From Dryococelus australis (lineage: Eukaryota; Arthropoda; Insecta; Phasmatodea; Phasmatidae), in NCBI GenBank assembly GCA_029891345.1, contig CM057002.1, positions 59,014,777 through 59,078,776 on the forward strand: a stretch of DNA of 64,000 bases, given 5' to 3'. The translations under genes and the position numbers were made by a program. The notes under the pieces were generated by a model that saw nothing but the letters and a program-made list of their open reading frames with translations, was not told the origin of the DNA and did no database searches. Within the stretch, counting starts at the first letter, position 1, and every line of letters starts with the position of its first letter. Below, piece by piece: positions 26,595 through 38,443 of this stretch.

Positions 26595-27815
26595 ATATAC
26601 TAGCTGACACGTGCGACTTCGTTCGCATGATATTTTTGTAAAGTTATTAAAACTAAGGCCACCATAGTTTCATTACGGTTTTATGTTTAAATAAATAATA
26701 TTTCTTCTTTCAGGTTTAATGGAGTTATTAAGTTACATCCTGCCATCGCTTCGCATATGTTTTATTTTAGAATGATATTTAGGGACTTTGAATTGATCTA
26801 GACACTTTTTTTATTGGATTCTCTAGCCACTGAGATACTGCAGCACCACTATTGGGTGATCAAGCCCCTGACCAGCTGCGGCCCCACTATTGGGTTCTCT
26901 AGCCACTGAACTACTGCGGCCCCACTATTGGCTGCTCTAACCACTGAGCTACTGCGGCCCCACTATTGGGTGTTCTAGCTCCTGACCAGCTGCGGCCCCA
27001 CTATTGGGTTCTCTAGCCCCTGAGCTACTCGGCCCCACTATTGGGTTCTCTACCCACTGAGCTACTGCGGCCCAACTATTGGGTTCTTTAGCCACTGAGC
27101 TACTGTACCCCACTATTGGGTGCTTTAGCCCCTGACTAGCTGCGGCCCCACTATTAGGTTCTCTAGAAAGTGGGCTACTACGGCCCCACTATTGGGTTCT
27201 CTACCTACTGAGCAACTACGACCCCCTTATTGGGTGCTCTAGCCCCTGACCAGCTGCGGCCCACTATTGGGTTCTCTAGCCACTGAGCTACTGTGGCCCC
27301 ACTATTGGGTGCTCTAACCACTGACCGGCTGCGGCCCCACTATTGGGTTCTCTAGCCACTGAGCTACTGCGGCCCCCTCATTGGGTTCTCTAGCTACTGA
27401 ATTACTGCGGCCCACTTATTTGGTGTTCTAGCCACTGAGCTACTGTGGCCCCACTTAATATATATCTATCCACTGGGTCACTGCGGCCCTACTTTGGATA
27501 ACTCTAGCCACTGGGCCAGTGCGATTTTTTGGAAGGAAAGGACAGCCCATTGACAAAAAATAAAGGAGAAATGATGGAATTTTTTTTTAACTATGCTTTT
27601 TTTATGCAGTAATCCTAAGAAAAGCTTAATCCAGTACCTATTTACATCCCTGGCCATCTTTTTTTCCGGAATAGTTTGAGATATCTCGATGAAACAAAGA
27701 CTAAGTTGGTCCTAGGGTTATTATCTATATACTGCGTAAATTTTATTTCAATACGTTAAGTGGTTTTTGAGTTAAATCCGTTCGGACAGATAGACAGACA
27801 GACACGAAAAAAATA
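26595..27815 (-). mobile_element. Family J element with expanded minisatellite (Helitron/DINE-like?)
   Basis: Begins ACTAGCTGACACGTGCGACT and ends in a GACAGATAGACAGACAGACA tract. The same ends are seen in reverse at 43595-43982 and 60797-61053 (GCGAAAGTTTGTATATGTG ... ACAGCTAGT). No terminal inverted repeat and no reading frame. The centre is the 38-bp array described separately. The architecture, conserved ends around a variable minisatellite, recalls Helentron/DINE-1 elements, but that class is an inference. Confidence 0.5.
26810..27525. repeat. 38-bp minisatellite carrying tRNA A-box motifs, ~18 units
   Basis: CTATTGGG-type starts fall at 26887, 26925, 26963, 27001, 27038, 27076, 27113, 27151 and 27189, giving a 37-38-bp period. 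On the minus strand each main unit reads GCAGTAGCTCAGTGG then CTAGAGAACCCAATAG; TAGCTCAGTGG fits the tRNA/Pol III A-box TRGCNNAGYNGG. A second unit type (GCAGCTGGTCAGGGGCTAG) recurs every 2 to 4 units. No B-box is present. Confidence 0.95.
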
Positions 27816-28687
27816 ATAACATTAGGTATGGCTTAGTTATTAATTATACTATATGAAAAAATTATTAAAAGTGAAAAATTCGAAAATCACGGACAGACAC
27901 TTATATTTTATCTAGTAGTATGGATTTTATCCGATTAAAGTAATGCCACGCTTCTATCTAAAAGTCCTTCTGTCGCCAGCTGGAACGGCATTACATTTGC
28001 GTTGCCGAAGGCTGGTTGCTATCACGATTACGGCGGACGAAACTCCATCTACTGGTCCATGTTGCCCCGTCGTCGGCTGGAAGTAGTATGACCCGAACTT
28101 AACTCTTCCTCGCCCTTAAATATACAGGGAGTTTACAAATTATTCCGTTTGTTTGCAAACAGCTACTGCGGCTCGTGTTCTGGTTCTCGCGGCGGCGCTA
28201 CTCTTCTGTGACCTTGCTCTCTTTTTAGGCGTGTGCTCGTGTGTTCAGGCAAGCGCCACATCAAGGGCGTGCCCACGCCGTAACAACATCATACATAGGG
28301 TGATTTTCCAAAGGTCTGGTCTGAAAAAGTGTGTGAAGAAACCTCGAACAGACTATAGAATATATTTTGTCCCCGGTTGAGCTATGCGTGGCAGCAGTGG
28401 TATGTTACACGAGACTCTAGGGCCGTGTGTATGTACGTCTCGATTGGTTGGGTTATACGTTCTGGCACGTGTTACCTGCTTGCACGCTAATCGCAGACGG
28501 TCAGTAACACACAGTTAACGATACATGAGCGGCCCGGTCATAGATGGGAACAGCTTCTCGCGTAGGCCCCAGCAAATAACAAAGAGAAAACCTGCTGGAG
28601 TGTGCATATACAAGATGTTTTTGAATAACATGTCGAAATTGAAAACACAGCTTCTATGGACTAATATAAACCACAAATCCTAGTACA
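27816..28687. other. Unassigned DNA
   Basis: A GC-richer patch at 28150-28290 reads as an Ala/Leu/Val-rich, signal-like stretch (AARVLVLAAALLFCDLALF), but the frame lacks an ATG and no partner exon was found. Nothing else stands out. Confidence 0.35.
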
Positions 28688-28924
28688 TGTTCTCGACGGT
28701 AAGGTGAGCACTTTTGAGGCCGTGGTTGCTTTTTCCTTTCGGCCATTTTTTTAAATCATGTAACCACACTTTTTATATAAATATTACCATGTAAGTAATA
28801 AACATGGTGTATATATTACACCTCACTCTAAAGTTAACGCCTACGGCTAAAATAACATATATTTATTGATTATTATTCAAAATGAGACGGCTTTCAAAAG
28901 AGCTCACTTTACCGTGAATAGCGC
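28688..28924 (-). mobile_element. Family B MITE, inverted full-length copy
   Basis: Starts near CTCGACGGTAAGGTGAGCAC and ends GCTCACTTTACCGTGAATAG. The interior in reverse carries AAAGTTAACGCCTACGG and ATATATTTATTGATT. Confidence 0.8.
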
Positions 28925-29325
28925 ATAGCAAAATATTTGGAAAAGTCATCTAGTGATTTTTTTTAAATTTAATTAAGTCAGCAAAATAGCGCCAGGAGTC
29001 TGCATATTCAAAATCCTGGGTGCAGTACAAGTTGCATATCACGAAGGCGAATTGAACTGGCGCCTGTACATAGGCCACCATATGGAATCTATGTGAAGAT
29101 CTTGCGTCGCCAATACTGCTGTTTGTCTGTCGTTGGAAATAAATTGCAATAATTTCTGGCAGCCTTTACTGTTCCGTTTGCCAATTCACCATGCATGCTG
29201 TCCTATGCTCAGTCGCTCTCTGCATGGCACACCAGTTGCTTTCGCCTTCTCGGTATGCAACTAGCAAGGCGCGCAGGTACGTCCAGCTGCGGACTCCCTG
29301 CGTTGTTTCGCCTAACATCAACTTA

Positions 29326-29967
29326 AGGACGCGTTTACACGGTTATAGTAGCTATCATATAGTAGCTATCACAAAAGTGTGTGACAATAACAGCCAAAAT
29401 AGGTCCAGTTTACACACATGATCTAGACATGCTGTGATAGCTAACCTCAAAAGGGACATGTTCGATAACACTTGTGTAAATACATTGATAGGCCCTACAT
29501 GTATGTCCTTTTGTCAAGAGGTTGATATTTGTTTGGGTAGTTACATATCGTGACATGATATTAATGACAGGTAGACATATATTGTTCCCGTGGTTTATTA
29601 TATGACAGTAAATATGCTGTCAATACTGTCGTGTCATACCTATATGATAATTTACGTCATGTCATACCGACACATAGTGTAAGAACCGCGACAGATATTA
29701 ACAGAATCAAAATAATTCTGCAGTGTTACTGTCAACGTGAACACATGTACTAATTGTGTCCCGCAGTATCACGATAGTGATGATGAAAGGTTTACACTAC
29801 GACAGTTGCATGTTCTGTCACATCGGTTACTATCAACTATCTAGCTCGAGCTGCTATTGGGAAGGTGCGTCAGTAACTATCGTGTAGTTTACACTGCGAT
29901 TGTAATGCAAGAGTAGCTCTCGCGATATGAACTAGCGCGAATTACTATAGCCGTGTAGATGCGGCCT
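29326..29967. mobile_element. ~640-bp MITE with TAA target duplication (PIF/Harbinger-like)
   Basis: The left end GGACGCGTTTACACGG and the right end, reverse-complemented, GGCCGCATCTACACGG form an inverted repeat continuing into TTATAGTA/CTATAGTA. Each side is flanked by TAA, and the element is absent from the paralogue at 56.9 kb. The interior repeats TAGCTATC and TGTGATAG words. A 3-bp TAA duplication is typical of PIF/Harbinger. Confidence 0.7.
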
Positions 29968-30010
29968 AAGTTTGGAAACCCTACATGACCTTTCAAAACA
30001 TTTTGCTATA

Positions 30011-30243
30011 GGTTGTTCATAGTAAAGTGAGTACTTTTGAGCCCCTGGTTACTTTTTACTTTCAGCCAGTTATTAACATGTAACCACCTTTTTTAAAGAA
30101 ATATTGTCATGTAAGTAATAAACACAGTGCGTATATTTCACCGTACACCGAAGTTTGCGTCTAAGGCTCAAATCAAATATATTTATTTACTATTGTTACA
30201 AATGAGAGGGCCATTAAAAGTGCTAATTTTACCGTGAATAGCT
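30011..30243 (-). mobile_element. Family B MITE, inverted, absent from paralogue
   Basis: Starts GGTTGTTCATAGTAAAGTGA and ends ACCGTGAATAGCT. It is flanked by TATA on both sides, and unit K at 56.9 kb lacks it. Confidence 0.85.
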
Positions 30244-30344
30244 TATAATAGGATTAATTTTTTATATTAGCCCATATACGCTGTTATTTTAATTTAGACA
30301 TGTTATTCAAAAAAATCCTGTATATATTGTTAACTTTTCATTTC

Positions 30345-30465
30345 GTATCCTTGTGCTATATGTAAAATTTACATTGAAGTGTGTCTAGTCACGTTGTTCT
30401 TGCGTCAGCCAAGTGGAAATTGTGGAATTGTTAGGAATGTAAATAATTTTCAAATTCGTACTCTA
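30345..30465 (+). mobile_element. Family A MITE, diverged internal fragment
   Basis: ATATGTAAAATTTACATTGA, then CTTGCGTCAGCCAAGTGGAA, parallels the A interior but lacks both ends. Confidence 0.5.
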
Positions 30466-30569
30466 TTGTGCATAAATCACGAGACACTACTTTCAGTGGC
30501 CATACATTTAAGAATTACAGAAGCAGTACAACGTTCACGTCTTAAAAATATTTTTACCTACTCGCCGCG

Positions 30570-30738
30570 TACTTAACTGGAAGTCTGCATGCAAGTGTGC
30601 ACCGTAGCATGTGTGTGTGGTTAGGGACATCACGACCAACTCTTTTCTGAGGATGTCACTGGCAGATGGGATTATTGCCAGGAAATCTTCATTCTCTACA
30701 GCACCCTCGTAGACATGACTTATGATACGGTCCCGCAA
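30570..30738 (-). other. Open frame, possible exon of unknown gene
   Basis: An unbroken minus-strand frame reads RDRIISHVYEGAVENEDF... and LRKELVVMSLTTHTCYGAHL. It ends at a plausible donor (TAG|GTAAAA). Its amino-acid mix looks protein-like, but I recognise no family. The upstream side is a run of 12 T with no clean in-phase acceptor, so its link to the exon at 30813-30879 is not established. Confidence 0.3.
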
Positions 30739-30812
30739 AGTAAAAAAAAAAAAGCTTTGTCAGATTAGGTGAAGTAGCTAGCCAAGAAACGAGCCCTCAT
30801 CTTCTTACTCAC

Positions 30813-30879
30813 TTTTCAGGTAAATTCCGGTCAAGATATTGGTGAGCACCGTTACGAAGATGAGCTTGGGCGCCGTCAT
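30813..30879 (-). CDS. Candidate first coding exon with signal peptide, unknown gene
   Basis: On the minus strand an ATG opens 22 codons, MTAPKLIFVTVLTNILTGIY followed by LK, ending in a strong donor A|GTGAGTAAG (phase 1). The peptide has a positive residue followed by a ~15-residue hydrophobic core, like a secretory signal peptide. The surrounding ~150 bp (30790-30960) is GC-richer than its neighbours and free of recognised repeats. The next exon would lie at lower coordinates; I could not identify it. The exon is too short to name the protein, and chance cannot be ruled out. Confidence 0.35.
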
Positions 30880-31024
30880 GTTGAACCGACATGCCCTGGC
30901 GAACATCAGACGGTACACTTCCCAGCAACTTCGGGTTGTGGGTCTTTCAAAAACATGGAATACGCTGCTACAATTAAACGCGATTTTGTATTATGTCCGT
31001 AAACGTGCTTCCTGAAAATTTTAC

Positions 31025-31323
31025 GTGATGACTAGAGACCTGCAAAATTCGTGTTATTATCTGGCATAAGACTAAACTTTACAGTGCTGTGTATACTTCA
31101 GCCGGCGTCGTTTCTCCATTAGTTGTTGCGTATACGTTAAGTCACGCTGTTTCTTACAGAACTGCGTGTTATTTGGGGCACACAGTTGTGAAGTGTTCAT
31201 TTATTGGCGTAGAGTTACCCGGGGCGTGTCACAAAGTTTGGTCCAATGACAAAAGGTACATTTGCTTTAATTTTAACTTATCCCCAAATAATAACGAGAA
31301 TTTTGCAGGTCTCTGGTGATGAC
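31025..31323. mobile_element. Family D hAT-type MITE with 8-bp target duplication
   Basis: The element 31033-31315 (283 bp) starts TAGAGACCTGCAAAATTC and, reverse-complemented from the right, CAGAGACCTGCAAAATTC. Both ends fit the hAT pattern YARNG. GTGATGAC is present on each side (31025-31032 and 31316-31323), an exact 8-bp duplication. Non-coding. Confidence 0.95.
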
Positions 31324-34300
31324 TCCTTACACCTTTAAGCACAAGGATTTCCATAGGTCCAGCCATGGCTATTACGACTATTCGCATCTCATCTCTCGTG
31401 AAATAGACTTCGCATGTGCAGAAATGTTAGCAGTTGTCAGGACTGCGGGCGCAATGGACATTCTATGGATAATAGGCGTGCCGTTTCTGTTCCCTTGGCA
31501 TTTTCCAAACCGCTAAGGGTCGCCCAAATCTCTTCGCTCGCTGACTCGCACATTTCACACGCCGAATATCAGGTGCTTACTGGCGGCTCCTCGGCTACGC
31601 GATCAGCACCTGAGTTTTCAAAGTTGGGAGACCACGCAGTCCGTCCTCCTCCTCGATCGGGGAATTATGGCAGGAACCGTCCCTTTCCCCGTTAACGTTG
31701 GAAAAGTCTTGGAAATATCGCACGAGCTGTATGTACCCCCACGGATACTTGGCCCGATTCAACCTTTCTGCTTCCAAATTTCTTTGGCCATAAGCTGCAA
31801 GTTCCGTAAACGAGTATTCAGTTTCGCTCAGACGGATAAAGTGTCACGCTTCAACACGAAAACACGGACTGAAATACAACGAAAACACTCTAAACACTCG
31901 TTCCTCAAGACTAACCACGTCGAAAGTTCACACAACGTCATCTAGTGCACTATTGACGTTTGCTTTCCCCAGCACTTTATAACGTAGGCTTAAATTATGG
32001 CAATCTACAAACAACAATTTTGGCTTATAACTTTTGACTAAGCTATTTTCGTACGGGGTTCCTATTTCAGATCGGTGCTTTTAACCTTATCTATCATTCT
32101 TGAAAGTTTGTAACATCATCACGGAAATATCCTAGATATAGATTTTCAATAACACTAACGTATTCGTTACTAACTGTAATGGTTCTTAATTAATATTTGC
32201 TATTTATTATATATAGCCTGTTTATCGTAAATTGAGCACTTTTGAGGCTCTAGTTACTTTTTCCTTTCAGCAATTTTTTTTTTTACTTTAACTACCTTTT
32301 TTTTTTAATAAGTATTATCATGTAAGTAATGAACACAGTGCGTATAAACCACCTTACACGGAAGTTAACGTCTAAGGCTAAAAAATAAATATATTTATTG
32401 ACTTATTCCAAATGAGAGAACTTTCAAAAGTGCTTACACACACACACACACACACAAAGTGGCTGTTCTTGTTTACATTAGGGTGGGAGATATCGTTTAA
32501 ATGACTAATTAACTTATTTTCGAAAATAAAAGCTTTCAAAGACAGAAGATAAGTAAAAAGTGAAAGTACAATGTATGCGCGTCGAGTAAAGTAACAAACA
32601 AAATACCGCAAGGTTTTAATGGGAGATATTTGAGTGGGAGCCCGCAACCACACTACGCATGCGCAGAAGTCACAGTGTCGCAGAGAAGAGGCGTAAAGTG
32701 CGTTTATGTGGGATTTCTGGATGACGAGAGAGGAAGGAAGAATAAAACCAAGATGGCAGCGGCGCCATAAAGATGCAACGCTCGACCACACGTACACACA
32801 CGTGCCTTCCCTTCCGTACACACACGTGCCTTCACTTCCTCACACTCAGCCCGTCCCGCAAAAATGGACTCATAAAAATCTTTGTAGAGGCTGTTCACGG
32901 TAAAGAGAACACTTTTTAAGGCCCTATCAAGAGAAATTTACCACTAATAAATATATCTTATTGCAGTCTCAGGTATTAAATTTTGAGACTGGTGAAATGT
33001 ACAACATTGTGTTTATTTATCTTAGTGCAGTGATTCTGTTTCAAACAGCAGGAAGATGGAAAATGGATGAAAGGAAAAATTGAGAAGGGCCTTAAAAAAT
33101 GCTCACTTTACCGTGAGCAACCTATACCGACATTAACATTCCGAAACAGAGAGACGTATTTATAGCGGTGCCTACTCAAATACTTGCCTCGGAGAAAACC
33201 GCCTTTTTAAAGGTTAACATTACATTTTTTTTTTTAATCCATAAATTTATTGATTTTATGGTTTGCTTGAAAAGTTTTGTTCGTGTAACCCGTTTCGTAA
33301 GCTCAGAAACAACCAGATTTATTCATGAACTTCTTTAGGGCGTGCAATGACTGCGAAGAGACATTTGTTTCTATGTAGACTTCTGATTAGTTTCATGTTG
33401 AGCTTTTCGAAATAAATATATTTAATTTTTCGGCAAAAGATGTAAAGTTTCTAGGCCTAATGTTACTGGATTTATCACGTTTACAGAAATGCCGCTATAA
33501 CATACCGACTCCAAAAACATTTACTTAGTAAAACGAAGAAAACTTATCACCTTCACCCCAATCTCAAATCTCAAGCCTATCACTTACTAGTAAAACAATG
33601 ACGTATCCAAAAAGAACTCATTTATATTCCACAGCCATATGTCTCACTACCAGACACATTACCCTTTGCATGCAATGAAACCAAAATTTTTCTACCCATT
33701 TCGAAAATTTCAAACTTATACCAACTCCGAAAACATCAAGTACTGTCCACTCCAAAAACATCATCTGATTACACACAATGTAACACAAATATACACATTC
33801 TAAAAACATTTACTGTAATAATATATATATTTTTTCAATTAAATCCCTAAATTGTAATAGAAAATGTTAAACATTACATAACGTGGAGAAATTGCCGTGC
33901 ATTAGACTTTAAAAATGCTGAGCGTCGTTACTGCATAGGCTGAGAAATTCACGACGTGTTTTACACTTAAAATCGTGCCGGACGATGCCGCTGCTCAGCG
34001 GGTTTTCTCGGGATCTCCCGTTTCCCCCGCCCTTTCATTCCAGCGATACTCCATACTCACATCAGTCACCCTCTTCGGCTCTCAAGACCTCGCTGTTAAG
34101 AACCGTCTGAATTTCTTCACTTATTTTGACTCTTAAAGACTGTTCACGGTCAACTGAGCACTTTTGAAATCCCTGCTTAAGATCTACTTGAATGCACGTT
34201 GTGTATTCTTCCACTATATGAAAAAAAAAGTAACATTGCAATGGGCCTCAGAAATTTAGTCTCGTGCACCAGAGAAGTGAAACACTTAAATTATTACCAC

Positions 34301-37300
34301 GATGGATATTTTACAAAATTTGCTGATTATTATATCTAAAAGCATTTTAAAAAGATGACATAAAGGAAAATAAATAATTACAGCATTCACAAATGACTAC
34401 CTTACTCTTTCAGTTCAACGCTAATGCCTGGGACTATTTTTCCCCGGCGTTGCCAACTTTACTGGACCCAGCCCGCGGCAAGAAAATATTGTTTCACCAG
34501 CACCGACTCAGATCATTAAATCGTCTGGGGCGCACCATAGTCACGAAAGGACCGTCGCCCTCAGACCCTGCGTACCTGAAAGTGAGACGTGAAAACAAAA
34601 CTTTCAAGTTTTAACTCCTCCTTTAAACGTTAAAACAGAAGTTGCTGTTCGCGATAGAGTGAGCACTTTTGAAATCAACCGTGGGAAAAAGCCACTGCTC
34701 CTAACTTCGTGTATTTTAACGGGCGCACTGAGTGACATGCGCCCAATAAAGTTGGTAACGATGGATGGAAAGCAGTTAAATATCTTAACGTGGAATAAAA
34801 CATGGTAGGTAACCGTTTGTGATAGCTCAAATTATTCCTTTCGCTAGTCTGTTTATTTTTTTATGCATCCGTGTATGAAAATGACCACATTCGTAAATAT
34901 TCTTTTCCAATAATGTCACAGCGATGAGACCCGTGGCAATGTTAATTTTGCATAAGGTGCATACACAACGTGCATACAAGTAGATCTTAAGCAGGGCTTT
35001 CAAAAGTGCTCATTTTACCGTGAACAGTCTGTACCAATATTTCCATGCAGTCGCGCTATCACTCTTTACACAATAGACTAAAGATGAGGTAGGCCGATCT
35101 CGCTGGCTGCGCACAATCTCCGTGTCCCAACATCGAACTGGTTTTCTGCCAACACTTCTTGCGAAAACGGCATGGTTTGGATTTTAGGTTATAAAACGGG
35201 TTTGTAAACCAATGTTTTGAGATGATTTTACACTTAATCTAATCGATTTGTAATCCAGTTTGATTTAATTAAAACCAGTAAAAGTATTTTATTCTTATAA
35301 TAATAGTGCTTGTCATTTAAAAATTAAGATATAAACACTTTCATCACCGTTGGTCATGTGACTTCGACAGTTGTGTTCTTTTGTGGTAGGTCAATGTTGG
35401 GTGCATGCACAGAAGACGGATAAGCGGTCTACCTCATCTTTAGACTATGCATTATATTGTCAAAACACCGGTCACTGCAAATATTTCGACTCGCCACTGC
35501 ACCAGCCCCGCAAGAAGTCGTATCGTAGCGAGCCGTCGGAAGAGAGTGGTGTAGTCTGGGCGGCTCTTAACATCGAGGTCTTGAGAGCCGATGAGGGTGA
35601 AGCGAGGTAGCATGGAGATCCCCGAGAAAAGCCGCCGACTTGCGACATCGTGCGGCACGATTACCACATGCGAAAATCCGAGGTTAACCCCGCCGTGAAT
35701 CGAACCCGGTTCACCTGGGTGGGAGGCGAGTAGTCTAACCACTAACCCACCGTGGCCTCTTGAGAGTCGTCGGGGGTCTGCTATGAACCCACGGCTGGCA
35801 CATGTACTGGTCCTCGCACTACAAGCTATCAAGTTATAGGATGTTCACTTTAAAATGAGCCCTTTTCAAAGTCCTGCTTAAGATCTAACTATATGCATGT
35901 TGTGTATTCTTCCACCTTAAATAAAATTAGCATTGCAATGGGCCTCATCACTTTATTCATGCGTCGGCCAAGTGAAACTCTGGAATTATTATAAAAGTAA
36001 ATATTTCACAAGTCTGGTCATTTTTACACTTCCTGGCATTAAAAAAAAAAAAAAAATAGTTATCACAAAATGTTAACCAAAACTTTTTACTCGGCGTTGA
36101 GATAAGTAACTACTCCTCATCCATATGCAACCATAGTGGGAGGCAATCCAAGAGAATCCGATGATAACAAAATCGGGGGATACAGTTTGGCATTGCAGCT
36201 CCGAATCTATCGTCTACATTCAAAATGTAATTACACCACTCGATTGCCAAAGGATCAAAGAATATGTTACGTTGAGTGAGGACTGCGAAGTATCGTGAAG
36301 TCCGTGGAAAGAGGGGGGAGGGGGGCGCAATTTTGAGTTCGTTTCGTTTCGCCGCGTCTCATAACTACCGCATAGTGTAACTTTTGACTAGGAGAAGCTA
36401 CGACGCTTGTTTAGGTTTGAATCGAGAGCTCTCGTCAAGATCAATCGATTGCGTGTATAAAAACATATGTGTGGCGTGGTCATGGTGAAATTGTACGAGT
36501 TTAATGTAAAAAATTAAGTAAACTTAACACGGTGTCGACCTGTACTCGTCAAAAAGCCAAGTCGAAATACAGTAAGCGTATACGTTTGGAAAAGGAATCT
36601 CAAAAGCAATCGAGTGATACCCATAAAACTCAATATGCTCGAGTGAAGCGGTGCCGGGAACGTAAAATAAACATCAAGGCGTCCGAGCGCTTCAACGTAG
36701 ACGTATTCACGCAAAAAAAAACGGCCGTGTCCCCAACACAGCGATGGTTCCAAAGAACAATTTATGCTATAACAAAAAGGGGAATTGCGAAGACTCAGGC
36801 ACCCAACTCACGTTAGCGTGAACGTTAACTGCTGTATTCGGGGACACAACATGTCGAAAGAAAACACCAGCGATTATCACGCACTCAACATTCGTGAAAA
36901 ACTCCTGGTGGAATCGACGACTAAAGAGAAGCGTCGTACCGGTGCTTGTTCACAAAGGTCCCTGTACAGTACATCGTTCGCGATTACATCATCAATATTA
37001 AAAGGAAAAAACCTGCCCGGAACGTTATATGTATTTTAACAGATACATTGATTGGCATGTTCCCATAAAGTTGGCAACGAATTGGGAGTGCTCTCCGAAA
37101 TGTAAACGAGCTTATGGGTGGGTCTACAATGTATTAATGTAAGCATATAAATGTGATTAGACGCATGTCAGACGTACATAGTTTATTGTGCTCTTTTCCA
37201 TTGAATTGTTACATTTGCATAAGACTACAATACATTTCCCTTAGTAAAATTATTTCATGCGCACACACAGACAGAAGAAGGAGAGGAAAGATGAAACATA

Positions 37301-38380
37301 AATAAAGCTGCCGTGATGACCAGAGTTAGTTTCACTAGGAGCAATACCTTTTGCGAAGCGATCAAAATAAGTATAGTATGTAAAACAGAGCGTGTTCATT
37401 CATGCCGTGGTACGATTGATTCGCAATCTAGAGGCTGCAAGATAGATTTCGTCTCACAATCTTAAGATGGATTGCCTAAAGTTTCCCAGCCACATCCAGG
37501 AGAGAAAGACGACGCATTTCCTCAGCATAATCTCTCTCAACACTGTTACCGACAAACACTAAGCGTTTATGGCCCCTAAGTACTGCGCATCCGGAATTAG
37601 TGTCAGACAGGAATATAACTCCACACATCCGAAAGGAACGTGATTCCAAAGAAAAAAATATATGAATCAGCCATTTCGATAGCTCGCAACCTACCCTATT
37701 TCAAAATGACCGATTCACGTAGCAGGTCATTCCAGAAGTAAATATTTCCGTTCTTACTTTAAACGCCTTATATTGGCAATTAGCTCTGTGTGTGCGTATT
37801 GTTACAATTTCTCTCTCTAGAAATTAAGTGGTCTAAACAAAGTTCGTTAAGGGGTGGAGGTCTTAATAAAATTAAAAAATTAATTATAATTTTCCAATTT
37901 TATTTTCAATAACTACAGCAAAAATTCTCTCAGCTCAACTTCTCACAAGAAATGGATATCACTAACAGTTTACAATTTACACCAATTAATAAAATTCATC
38001 ATTACGACAGACATCAATGAAATTAAATAATTAAAAATTAGTCCCAATACACAGTGTATCAACCTATTCAATTATTTTATCATTTATGCGTCCATATTTG
38101 ACAGTTCGAATATTTACAATAAAATCAGTATTACACTTCCATTCAGTCCCACCTCAGTTCAGTCCATGTCCCGCCAGTCGCAATGTTTTAGAGTCCTCCA
38201 AGCGCCCTCACGCACAGTAGGCTTCACTCGTCGGTTTCACACCCTCTTGTCCATTCAAGCCATGAACACCTCACTCGCCGTCGTCCTGCTATCTCCAGTC
38301 GTCGTCCACACTTCACTTCGCTCGCGCACACTCGACCAGACGGTCTCCGTCAAAGACTGCCGGCCGCTGGGTTGCGGCGG

Positions 38381-38443
<63 letters not shown>

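Larger units (their letters stand above)
29200..30310 (+). repeat. Paralogous unit K, split by two insertions
   Basis: Segments 29200-29322, 29971-30010 and 30244-30310 line up in order with the uninterrupted 56790-56975. Shared words include CTCTSYRCATGGCAC, GCAGGTACGT, GGACTCCC, CCGAACATTTT-like sequence and TATATTAGCCCATA. This makes 56790-56975 an empty-site reference for the two insertions below. Confidence 0.7.
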